Shown here one piece after another: positions 11,264 through 21,758 of a DNA stretch of 64,000 nucleotides (positions are counted from its first letter, which is position 1; each line of letters starts with the position of its first letter). The stretch comes from Plenodomus lindquistii. Taxonomy: Eukaryota > Ascomycota > Dothideomycetes > Pleosporales > Leptosphaeriaceae. A program made the position numbers and the translations under genes. The notes beneath the pieces are model-generated. The model was not told where the DNA came from. It saw only the letters and a program-made list of their open reading frames with translations, and did not search any database. Location of the stretch: the NCBI GenBank assembly GCA_025504975.1, contig JANUWI010000020.1, forward strand, positions 496,001 through 560,000. Direction: 5' to 3'.

Positions 11264-12664
11264 TCATTCCTCTTCCCGAGCAATTAGCCCCAGAAACCAC
11301 GGTCGCCAAACTGTCTCCGCCCAGTTCAGCAGCCAATGCAGCACAGCCACAACCTTCAGCGCATCGCACACATTTCTTGTACTCCCAATTGTAATCTGCT
11401 CCCTGATAGTCACTTTCTCACTTGTCTTCGTTACCACCAGCATATGCCATTCATGCCCCTGCGAGATGAGCACTGGTATTGCTGGCCAGTCGTTCGACAT
11501 CACTGCCGTGGTGACTCGGCCGTCGTTCCACAGCAGCTCGCAGCGCCGGAGCCAAGCGTCCATCCAGATCCCTATCTGAGGCTTGCCGTCGGTCCAAGAC
11601 TTCATAGGAGACTTGGTCTCGATGTGTATTGCGAAGGGCTGGTCTCGGGCGGTTTTGGTAATGTGATTCCACGACTTATTGGTGTTGGTTGTTAGTGGTC
11701 GTAGAGTCCGATATGCATTGGAAATGGTTGAGTCGGGCTTGAGGCAAACGACGTAGTCGATGATGCGACTTGGGAGGCTATCGTTGCTTAGAGCTGGAGG
11801 ATCGATACGAGCCGATTGCCTGGTCATGGTTAGTGCCCAGAATCACTAATAGGAACGGTTGGTCAAGGGCAAACCTACACAGAGTGAAGGGAGAGTACCT
11901 TGGCGTGTCGACTAGTTGCAAGCGCAAGCTTGAGCAGCGGCTTCTGGACATCCGAATTCCACTCATCCTCAGCGCCTCCTGCACAAGTGTTCAACATACA
12001 TGCTTCACTGACGATGTTGGCAATATCACGTATCGCAGGCGTTGATCCGTGGAGCGTTCTGGAAGCATCTTTCGCCCATGGACGTTGTAGCCTCATCTTG
12101 TCAAGATCAGGAAGTCCGGCGATTGACGCATTGAAATCATCGGTATTGGTATAATCCAGTATACCGACACCATCAGCAAACAATTGCGCTGCCGTGCGCA
12201 TCGCCGCAACATCTGATCGCTCGCTGCCTGCGTCGACGCTATCAAAGTCGCAAAAGATGACCGGTCGGTCGAGATCTTTTAGCGCTTCCATCTGTTTGAC
12301 AGGGCTGAACCTCCCGCTTATGTGCGAAGTAATAGACGCAGCAGACTCGCTCCTGGCTGAAAGAGCTGGCGAGAGATGAACGGTATCATCGAGATCTCGG
12401 CGGCGTTTGGCAGGGCGAGGCGTCTCCTGATCGTCAGCCACAACGTCAACACCCGAGTCCATGTCTGCTGAGCGAGATCGCTTGGTCGGCCGTGGCGCGA
12501 TTGAGTTGTCGCAGCTGGACGAGTATTCCAGAACGGCGGTGCTGCATCCGTGTCAGCACAGCCACGACGATACGGCAGTTGAGGACGCACTTGGTGAGCG
12601 GGGATGCAGATACATCTTTCAACCAGCGGTGGATGATCGGCTCGAGCGAAGAAGTAGAGGGCAT
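11264..12664 (-). CDS. PD-(D/E)XK nuclease-like domain protein, three exons
   Basis: Exon 1 is 12664-12591, exon 2 is 12541-11879 and exon 3 is 11819-11264. The introns are 49 nt (GTGCGT...GCTGAC...CAG) and 59 nt (GTAGGT...CTAAC...CAG), and both joins keep the frame, giving about 430 aa with no internal stop. The start matches family members, with an IIHRWLKDVS-type N-terminus. A basic Pro-rich segment (RPTKRSRSAD, RPAKRRRDLDD) follows, then an ISGRFSPVKQMEAL stretch and GAEDEWNSDVQ. The nuclease-like core contains a VDYVVCLKP strand carrying the Asp and an IHIETKSPM strand carrying the Glu-x-Lys. The end, VLHWLLNWAETVWRPWFL, is also characteristic. This fungal family is common and expanded in Pleosporales. 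Catalytic activity and role are not established. It is the best-preserved gene in the left half, amid relics. Confidence 0.85.
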
Positions 12665-14717
12665 AGCAGCACCAAACGGTGAGGTGTAGGACCTGTCAGC
12701 GCAGATGTACAGGCGAAGTGTTGAGCGATCGTGCTAAATCGCCGCTAGATAAGCGTGTTGTAACGCGTTCCTGGCCCGGCAACTGCTTTTACCGCGTCAC
12801 CGTGTCCGTGCGCGAAGCCAGCATAACCCCACCGCACCACCAAATAGTCTGCACCCAGCCTCTCATTGGTCAATATTTCCGAGTGGACTTTCGGGACAAA
12901 CTGTCGGATACACCCCAGAGCTCGAAGAGCGGACAAAGGCAAAGTACAGCACCTGCGACGAGGATTTCTGAAGCTGGCTTTTCAATAGGCAGGATCACGA
13001 CTCAGCTTCTCGTTACAGCGTCACAGAGCAGAGGTCTGCCAAAGACTGCTCAGCCAGGCGGTCGCGAGGGATTATCTTTTCTGGCTAGTATCACCTGGCT
13101 GTCTGGTACGAGGCGTCTATCCCCCGCGACCGGGGGATTGTTGTTAGAGAAGATAGCTGGATAAAGAACGAGCTAGGAGTTCAGTGGCTAAAACATTTGA
13201 TCAAGCATACGAAGGGCAAAGTTGAGGGAGCACGTTGGCTGCTTATCCTTAATGGTCAACCGCACCACTGCATTGACGCGGGCACTGTTGCATCACAGCT
13301 ACACACCGTCGTACCACTCTCATCCACCCAGCGGGCAGGGTAGCCAGACGGAATCAGCGATGCGATCCAGCAGAGCCGCAGCCACGACTTCCTCCATCCC
13401 GTGACCATCAAACAGATTATGTGCGCAACACTGCATGCCGGCGAAGAGAATCAATGGACATTGGACGGCGCGGCCGTCTCCCAGGCACGTACCTAGACAA
13501 ATCGACCTCCCCGCTCCCACCCCCTACGGTCATCCAGATGCTTATGCACTGCATGCCCACATCACATGTGTAGGCCAGAAATGCGCGAACCACCCGCACC
13601 ACATACCGACTGGATGACGACACAGGCACCACACTGGTACTGTTACCACAGAAGGTGGCACTATCCTTCCCCTGCTCACGGCCGGCAACAGCACTGGTCC
13701 CTACCGTTTGGTAGGATACACGTCTACTGCAAAGAAGGTGCTCCGGTACACGAAGGAGACGCCGCCACCCAACCAGGGGTTCGCCCTAAATGCAATTGCC
13801 GCTGCCCTGGATCTCGACACCGCAGACGTCGCTCGTAGACGATTCCACGTGGGCTCTGGTCGAAGACGAATGGAAAACGCTAATAGCGGAGCATGGAGTA
13901 ATACAAGGCACATCAAGCGCCGAACTAACGATAGATGTTATGCCACAGTATGATAGTGGACAGGTTCTACGTCCTATCACCCGCGACACAACCCGCAAGG
14001 TACAATGACCCAGTCGCCATATAGTAATGACATCTCCTTACCACTTTTTCAGAACCGCCCATGATCCTAGCCTTATCGGTTCCCCAGTGGCATGCTACAA
14101 GGACTTCTAACCACACTGCCTCACCGTTAGGCGGAATGCTTGGACAAAGATGAAGTCGCCGATGCCAACATGATAACTCTGTATGCTTCACTCAACCACC
14201 CTACACTCAGATACGCTCCTTGTGGCTTCATAGGCATGGAAGAAGAGGTTCTGACCAACATTCCATTTCTTTCTTGTCATTCTACGCAGTCAGCCAGCCA
14301 TGTGGAAACGGACCAGAGCGATGATCACGTTCATGTCTAAGTCTACTGTATACCTATGGTACCTCAGTTATGCCAGAAATTCGCAATGCTACATCCACCA
14401 ACCAATGCTGCACTGCCACTGGCTTTCCTTCGCACCCCACAACTCCACAAGCGCTGAGATTATCCTATTAGTATCTGAACCCCCATCGTGTTACTGGAAC
14501 CAAGGAACCTTGTCATCCTACAACCGCTACATTCAGGTGAAGTCAACATCGGATTGAATCCCTGCTTGCTTCCATATCGCATCACAGAAAGACGGAGCCA
14601 TTGGTGTGTCAGAACTTTGCAGATCGTCATTCACCTTCGACACACCCTTCTTCGGTATAATACGGGCACTTGGAGGGGTTCAATCGGATGTGACTTGAGT
14701 GGGCTGCACTCGACGGC
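12665..14717. other. Interval without a firm gene
   Basis: Several plus-strand frames of 60-160 codons overlap here (12679-13164, 13566-13838, 13708-14008). The peptide at 13790-14008 (a DDSTWALVEDEWKTLIAEHG stretch) looks protein-like, and an intron-like stretch follows it, but no gene model could be completed and no family was recognised. It may hold a short multi-exon gene or the relic of one. Confidence 0.3.
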
Positions 14718-15967
14718 TCACATGGGGCTGGTGCAATCCTTGAAGGTGAGATGACGAGGGATCCCATATCCGTCGGGGTAAGGGCAATAGTCGGACTTCG
14801 AGCAATTTTCACCGATCCATTTACGCTCCGAGTAGGGCACAAACGTCGCGTCATCGCTCGAGCCTGAACCGTGCTCTCGCTTTGCCGCAGACTCGTCTGC
14901 CAACGCACACCATAGTTGGAAGCTGAGAATCGCGAGGCTGGACCGCTGGAGCCAGACGCAATCACCTGCAAGAACACGCTGTGGCGTAGAGCATCGCCAG
15001 ATACGAAGTTCCACAGACAAGTCGTTCAAATTGTCTGACAAGGCAGAGAAATAGCCGCGGGCGAGGCAGCATCGAGCCCGTCTCCATCAAACGTAACGCG
15101 AAGGATTGAATGGCCGGGAACAGGGCGGAAGACGTCGATGAACACCGTGCATCCGTGTAGGTTCGTCATCTGCGTGACGAGACTCATGGCCGTAGGCAGG
15201 TCTCTCTCGAGAGCAGGCAGGCTTTCGTGGAAAGCGTCGGTGTTGACGCAGAGTTGAAAACTCGAAATATGTGTTGCGTGCGGCGTGCACAGTCCAAAGA
15301 GGTCAACGTTCACAAAGAGTTCGGCGTTCACAAAGAAATCTATGTCCTGTGGCAGCAGGATGATGGTTAGGCTACGCGTCCACGCTCGCACAAATTCGGG
15401 AAAGTCGTCCTGTCCCACTGAATCCCGTACGAGTTCCAGAGTCAAATCCTCGTAGGGCTGCATAAGAGAATCCCTGGCCTGCAATAGGTGTTCATCCAGC
15501 ATGGGAGCGGGAAGGACCGGCGCACACGGCACGCTCAGGCACAGGGCCTGTACGACCCCGGCCCCATCCCTCGGCACACGCATGGGAATGTCAGAGGGCA
15601 TGAGCGCATCGCACACCTGGTCCTTGGTTCTCGGCGGCAGGCAGGTCAAGCCTCGAGATTGCGACTGCACGTGGATGGAGTACTGCTTCAAATCTGTTTC
15701 GCAAATGCAGGCAGCGATATGGTCCCAGGCCCTCTGAAACGCGCCGACGACTATCCCTACAGAAAGAGTGGTCTGCCAGTCGTGAACAAGTTGCGTCAGC
15801 ACGCGGATCCCGTAATGTTTGACGTTGTCGTCAACTCCGAGCAGCCTGCTGTTAGCAGTGACGTGGTCGACGGTGGACCCGAAGCACCTGACCCACAAAT
15901 GGACTTTCCACTCGGGCCACCCAGGTACTAGCCATGGCAGGTCCACATCATGGAATGCCCAACTCAA
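14718..15967 (-). CDS. Unknown protein, long copy of a duplicated gene
   Basis: A 313-codon minus-strand frame runs from 15967 to 15026, then a second frame, 15041 to 14718 (107 codons), overlaps its end. Similarity to the decayed copy at 760-1900 covers both parts, so both belong to one original gene. In both copies the frame changes at about the same place, near a SDNLNDL/GNLNDV motif. That suggests an unrecognised intron there, or an old shared frameshift. The protein has no recognised domain and is rich in Val, Leu and Asp. A Cys/Ser-rich end (about 14800-14830) contains Tyr-Cys-Pro-Tyr. The start at 15967 is only the first ATG of the open frame. It could be a live gene or a recent pseudogene. 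Confidence 0.5.
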
Positions 15968-17164
15968 AAGGGACTGGAGGCTCTGTATGTGGCAATCACG
16001 CTTCTTCTCGAGTTGGTGGACGGCTTGTTAGGTCTCATCGGAGAGCGGCTGATGGGCTTCGACGTCTCCATATAGACGAGCGTTCGGGACGGTAGCGGCG
16101 ATGGGGACAGACCAAAGGGTTGGCTGGGAGTCGTACGGTGTGAAATTCATTGTGCGTGGTGAGGGTATGGTTTATGACTAGTTATAAGAAGCAGAGACAG
16201 CAAGGCAAAAGCTAGTCAGTGGAAAGGACAAGTTGGAACGGTAAGTAGAAAAGACGGTAGAGGATCAGGGAAGGCAGCCACTTGATATACACGCAGTTCG
16301 TAGATGCCAGCCGGCCGACGGATCCGTCCTCCCACCCCCGACCACCTGCCACCTTCCCATCCCCCAAGAGCTCATCGTTCCGTGCAGCTCTGCATCGTCG
16401 TCAAGGCCGATGCGGATAATACACCAGTGTTGTTCTGGACAAGTTGGAGCGTTTCATATCCTGCAGCTGCGGTTGCACCGCATGCCAACAGTCGCCGGTT
16501 CGCGCAACGTCGGCGCGATGTAAGGATTACCTGACTGGTGCAGGAAGTGTCATGTCATGATGTATATATCGTTTATGCAGAGATTTTCTTGTTTCGCATG
16601 ACGTGGAGCACTGATCCTACCATGTATATTCCAACCAAAGCCGAATAGATGGGACCATAAACCCTGACCCCTGTACTTTGCATGCGATGGGATGGATGGG
16701 GGTTGTGTGACTGTCACCTCTCCCCACTCGGGTACAGAAACCTACATGTCGGATTGTCGCACACACCAGCGTGGTCGGCAGGGAGAGCGTTGGCCTAATC
16801 GAGACATTCCCCCCCCCCCCCCCTTCTTCCCTTCCTGCACTACTCCTATTCGTGTCCCAGTATTGATCCGATCGAGTCCTGTATGTTTAGTAGGGACGTA
16901 CAAGGCGAAGGTATTAGAGGGTTCTAGCTGGGTCGATAGCAGAGGAAGCAGAGGCCATACCTAGATTACACTAATAGATTACACCAACGTGAAGGACCCA
17001 AGAAAGACGGTATGACGGTTTTGAAGAATTGCAGTCCTAGGTGTCAGCTTGGTTAGCGTGCGGAGGCGTTGACAGGCGGGAGGTGCGAGATGTCTGATCC
17101 ACGTCCACTAGCGTGACGGGGAAGAGGGGAGTAGGTCATCCTACCAGTAGAGTCTTCTCGTCTC
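15968..17164. other. Gene-poor interval with a poly-C tract
   Basis: No supported gene. A run of 15 C residues lies at 16809-16823. The frames at 16304-16534 and 16692-16964 are Pro- or Ser-rich and low in complexity and look like chance readings. Confidence 0.4.
16809..16823 (+). repeat. Poly-C tract (15 nt)
   Basis: An uninterrupted run of C, unusual in this composition. Its length may vary between isolates or be affected by sequencing error. Confidence 0.85.
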
Positions 17165-17548
17165 CTATGCTGATCTACGACTACAGGGAGCTGATAGTAT
17201 GCACAATGTGCATATTCCCTTGAAATGCGAACATGTGTCTGTAATAGCGATTATCTTGAAAGAGCTGACCGTTACCTTCATGGTGCGACAGACGAAGCAT
17301 TCTGTTTCCTTAGGCAGCGGTGCTCTCTTTGCCTGCGCTGTCTTCGTCTTGTTAACTTTGTATGCATCCTCCTTTGATGCTGTCGCTTGGAACTCTGCGG
17401 GTGTGGTTGACCTGGTCTGGGGTGGCGCCTCCCGAATCACCCTAGCGGGGCCATCTGTCCCGCCGGCGAGCGCGGGCTCATCGTAAGAGCGGAGCTCGTC
17501 TTCAGTCGTTTCGAGGACGATTGGATCTGCACACATACCGGTACCCAT
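17165..17548 (-). CDS. Possible RING-like Cys-rich protein, partial
   Basis: The minus-strand frame of 127 codons starts with a polar segment. Its C-terminal part has a Cys pattern resembling the first half of a fungal RING finger: ECFVC, then TCSHFKGICTLCI after an interval. The interval between them begins with GTAACG and ends with CAG, so it could be a very short intron of about 37 nt. Splicing it out would bring the Cys pairs to RING-like spacing. No second half of the finger was found downstream. This may be a relic or an incomplete gene. Confidence 0.3.
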   Translation of the reverse strand: MGTGMCADPIVLETTEDELRSYDEPALAGGTDGPARVIREAPPQTRSTTPAEFQATASKEDAYKVNKTKTAQAKRAPLPKETECFVCRTMKVTVSSFKIIAITDTCSHFKGICTLCILSAPCSRRSA

Positions 17549-19146
17549 ATAAGCTCTATCACAATTGGCACTATGGCCTGTAGGGTCGCGAAGTCAGCTC
17601 GATGATGCCATGATAGGACAGTAGATGCCTGTGGAGTGATGATGAGGAGCTGCAGAATTTTACTGGCAGACTTCACAGGAAAAGGTAAATACAGGTACTT
17701 GGAAGGAAATTCCTGTTTTGGCGATTGCAGAAGCAAACGAACATGGCAGAGGTCCGCGCGGGCGGACCCAAACAAGTGGGGCCACCTGTCGCAGCAATCA
17801 ACAGCGCAACTCACTTTAACAGTGCTAAATCTCAATATGCTGACCTTTTGATAGAGAATATATCAATAATACGTTACCATAGATTGAAATATTCAGGCAG
17901 ACCCCTCAAATTGAACGCAATTCTACGCGGTTTAATTGCTGAACATGTACCTCATCTGAGCGCTCGCTTGTCTCAATGCTCGCTCATGTTGGAACAACCG
18001 ACTGTTTCACTATAATTACTCTTCTCAGACGAACCGCTTTACTCATTGTTGCATATTCCCCATGCGAGACCATCACTTGTCTCGAAGTATTCACCTGTGA
18101 ACAAAACACCTACTGGCGTTAAGATTCGGGTCGCACATGAAGATGACTCGACTATGCAAACATCATCTTTGAACCTATGCGAAGAGACTGCGCAGGGCGA
18201 GGCACCCTCCCAACCAGGTGACGAAAGATTGCTTGCCCATCTGCAGTAGTTTGAGCCCACAAACACTCCTCTCTGTTCGTAGCGATGGACAGCTCCAATT
18301 GCCTGTACTCACACATTAAACCATCAAACAACAGCAACCTCAAGGCGCCGTACATCCGTTCGTCTTCGATCACCACGCCTCGCGCTGAGCGGTGATTGTG
18401 TACGTTCTGTCCTTGTCCTCCATGAAGTCACATCGTCCTACGCTTCTCTCACGGCTATCCCCTGCATCCTTGTGTCGCTTTCTTCCTTGGTGAGCCTCTC
18501 TTTCTGTTGCCGTTGTCTGCTGGCAAAGTTCCAAGCGGCAGGACCTCCAGCTCCCGCGTCACGAGGAGGAAACGCCATTCTGCCGGCTAAAGGTACCCAC
18601 TGTCCGTGCCAGAGGGCTTGCAGTGATGGTGCACAACAGACTTCCTGGCGAAGGCCTTCTCATGGGCAGCATTTTGTTGAAACATGCTCGCGAACGGTCT
18701 CCAAGCATGAGTGAGAGTGTGTAGTGAGAGTGTGTAGTGCGAGTGGCACGCATCTTATGTACCAAATCCCATTAAACCCATTTGATGTCAGGTATTCGCG
18801 CCGAACTCGATCTTCACATACAGCAGCCCCAACCTTGATGCTTCCGGTCCTTTTCAACATTGATTGCGTTGCCAATTTCTCGGCGATGTCCGTAAGGTTG
18901 CTGCCGCAAGTACAGAACCCACCCAGAACGACTCACTCACCTTCCCTGCAAGGTCTAGGTATAACTATGCTCGCGATCTTGTAGATCGTTCGCGGGCCCC
19001 CAAAACATCCCTGAACCACTCGTGTTTTAAGGCGGTCGAAGCCCCCAGGCGCTGCTGTCGGTCGTATCTCCACACAGTTTCTAGCAAGTCCGTGAAATGT
19101 TCCTGCTCCTGGCTGGTACTCAACAGCAAGTCCTGCGGCGATTAGC
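17549..19146. other. Gene-poor interval
   Basis: No supported coding sequence. A small tandem repeat occurs at 18711-18745. The remaining short frames on both strands show no motif. Confidence 0.35.
18711..18745 (+). repeat. Tandem 13 bp repeat
   Basis: The unit GTGAGAGTGTGTA occurs twice in a row (18711-18723 and 18724-18736), followed by a partial third unit (GTGCGAGTG). Confidence 0.75.
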
Positions 19147-20354
19147 TCAGCAAGAACCCGAGTGAACAGTTGGGCTCACCTTGGTCTTGCCTGTGTTCCC
19201 ATTCTTGCTAGTACGGACTCCCTCACCCGTAATATCACCGACTTCGTGAGGCACAGATGCCTCCATGCCCGTCACCATTCTGATCCGATCCATGTGTTCT
19301 GTATCGTTGTCCACATCAAACAACACAATACCAGTCGCTAATTCGTAGAGCATACAGCCCATACTCCAGATGTCAGTCGAAGTTGACCATTCTATATTAG
19401 AGACAACCTCTGGGTTGCGGTAGGGCCGCGTGGTGATCAGACCTGTGTTGTGCTGGTCATGGACCACAACCGCCGAGCCGAAATCAATCAGTCATATTTC
19501 GAAGTTAATCAGTACTTTACGTCTTGTAGTGGCGTCTTTTGGATCCTGCAGAGCCTGTTCCCTACATACATGGCGTTTGTATGCAGACTCAGAAGGAGGA
19601 TATTGTCCGGCTTGATATCGGTGTGGATCCTATCGATCGATTGCAACCAATCCAAACACTTGGATAATTGGGACGCGGTCCCTTGTACGGTCGCAATTGT
19701 GAATGGGCGGTGGTCATTCTGTCGCAGGAAATCTCCGAGGCTCCTGCTGAACAGATCTGTGACTATGCAAATATGACCTTCATAATTAAAAGCCTCTCTG
19801 ATCTTGACAATTCTCTCCTCATCCGTTTGATCGCGCTTGCGGATGTGTTCCAGCATCGTGACTTCGTGCCTCGCTTCGTCCCTAAAATCTCGTTCTGCTC
19901 AGGTAATTTTCAGAGCGTATAGCGTCTGGGTCAGGGTATCCATTGCTCTATAGACCGTTCCGAACGAGCCTTGTCCAAGCAACCTCTCCAAGCGGTCTGC
20001 TTAAGGCGGTCAGTATGACATTTCTCTTCGACTTTGACAAGCTTACACCTTGACGTCACTTGGCGATGAAGCGCGACGCGGTACCGACCGAAGCTGTCAA
20101 CAGGCTTCCTCTTTCGCTTACTGACGTCCTGTTACATGTTAGCAAAGATCTAGAACTTGGGGTGCGGTACGCAGCTTGATGCTTACGTCTTTACGAATCG
20201 GTATATTCGGCTCAGGCAAACAAGGATGGGTTTGTTGCCGGTCCCCTTCCGCGCGGGCATTGGAATCTGTCTTCTGGTCGTGAAGCTCCGTGCTATTGGG
20301 GTCTGTCGTTGCTGGGCGCGTGCCCGTGGGGTCTCCGTTCTCGATGGCGCCCAT
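19147..20354 (-). pseudogene. LAMMER (CLK)-type protein kinase, broken
   Basis: Minus-strand pieces cover most of a kinase domain. There is a polar N-terminal exon with a possible ATG at 20354-20352. A likely intron of about 60 nt with GTAAGC donor, GCTAAC branch and CAG acceptor lies near 20187-20128. Next come the glycine loop (LGQGSFGTVYRA, about 19980-19945) and the lysine strand (ALKIT). A catalytic loop reads IHTDIKPDN (about 19607-19580), followed by IDFGSA (about 19485) and RPYRNPEV. EHMDRIRMVTG stands at the place of the EHLAMMERILG signature of LAMMER kinases. The HTD variant of the catalytic loop also suits that family. A TGA at 19901-19899 follows ALKIT (CGA to TGA would explain it) and the frame shifts near 19500. 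The C-terminal lobe is incomplete. Confidence 0.8.
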
Positions 20355-20411
20355 CTCAATCGGTGGGGCGAGCCGTAGTCGAGGGCACAGTGCTTGTGAT
20401 TGTGAGCCCAA

Positions 20412-21758
20412 GTATTGGGAGATCAGATAAAAGATCGAGAAAAAAATGAAGCCGTAAATTCGATTGTTTGAAACGTTATGCTCGGGCTCGAATAGGTATT
20501 ATTGAGCCACATGCGATGAAGGTGAACGTGATAGCAATCGTGATGTCGATCTTGAACTCCAAACCGATAGTCGCAGATGTATAGCAGCTCCATGTGGAAC
20601 TCATGGGCCACATACAATTCCACCAAGCACGTTACATCTTGCCAAGTTACCTTCATTGCGGCCACGCCTGCACTCCGCACCTTGGTCGACACCACCGTCC
20701 CGATCGTGATTGGCATGCTTACAGGCTTTGCCGTGGTCCTTGTGCTTCTGTTGTAATCTCTCGCCGCCGCTCTGGGCAAATAATCGGTCAGTTCCGGGGA
20801 TGGTATTGATCAAGAGTATAGCAAAGATCAAATGCGGTGCGGAGACTTGAGCGATGCCCGGAGCCAAGTCCACCGCGAAGACATATGCTTGTATGCTCCC
20901 AAGCTTCCAAACTTGTCTGTTCCCAGGCAGCAGAGTATGGGTGTAGCGACAGTAGGATTGGAAGTTCTGGCAGGACTGCGGCTCTGGCACAGCGAAGCGA
21001 GGCTGTGGTGAAGGGGTGGTTGTCGTGGCAGTGGGTCACCTTTGCAAGAAAGAGATTCGCTGCGTTTCTGCCTGTCCTTGAAGATTCTGAGCTCGGCGTT
21101 GTTGATCGAGCCCATTTGCAGATGTAAAGGTGTTGGAGCATCGTTTGGCAACATTGCTCCTCACGAGCGGCGACGGTACCTCAAACGTCCGAAAGAATTA
21201 GGACATGCAATATTCAGCATGAGCCAAAGGAGTCTCAAAACGCCGAAAAGGCACTCGCCGGCCTGGGAAGGGCCGCAGAAGCTCGGTGGCCGCAAGTGCG
21301 ACGATGTTGTCAACCGAGCCGGGAGACTCAGCCGCCGCAGAAGGGCTACTGGTATGCATTCTCCAACATACACCGCTAGCGCAACGGGAGGCGATCGGTG
21401 CCTTTAGTTGCAAAGCCACCAGGTAAAGGAGCATCGGGCCACCTTGTTGCTGCTACTGAGCAGCCACGTGCTACATAGCTTCATCGGGCTGACAGAGTCC
21501 CTCCTGAGTCCTGCGGCCAACGCCAACCTTTCCATCGACGCGCCATCGCCCGCTGAGTCCTGACGCATGCCCGTCAATTACCGCGCATCTGATTGCCCAT
21601 TTGGCGCGTTCTTCGAGGCAGCGAAACAAGCTCGGCCGCGCATGCCTTTGGCCGTGTTGCTTCGCGCACCCCGCCAGACCGGAGCGTAATCATCCACCTC
21701 GTCTGCGAGCCGGTCGCTCACGCACCAGACGCGCGACGCAGCCTACGCGCTCGCTGCC
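20412..21758. other. Interval with unresolved minus-strand frames
   Basis: Overlapping minus-strand frames occupy 20423-20779, 20601-20990 and 20788-21154. They may be exons of one gene, since hydrophobic stretches alternate between frames, but no consistent model or motif emerged. 21155-21758 shows nothing beyond short frames and forms the upstream flank of the SET pseudogene. Confidence 0.25.

Noticed and set aside
11264..11672. Plus-strand frames over the PD-(D/E)XK gene (107 and 119 codons)
   Set aside because: They are antisense to exon 3, which has the family motifs and consensus introns.
15488..15931. 147-codon plus-strand frame
   Set aside because: It is antisense to the 313-codon minus-strand frame, which is supported by similarity to the paralogous copy at 760-1900.
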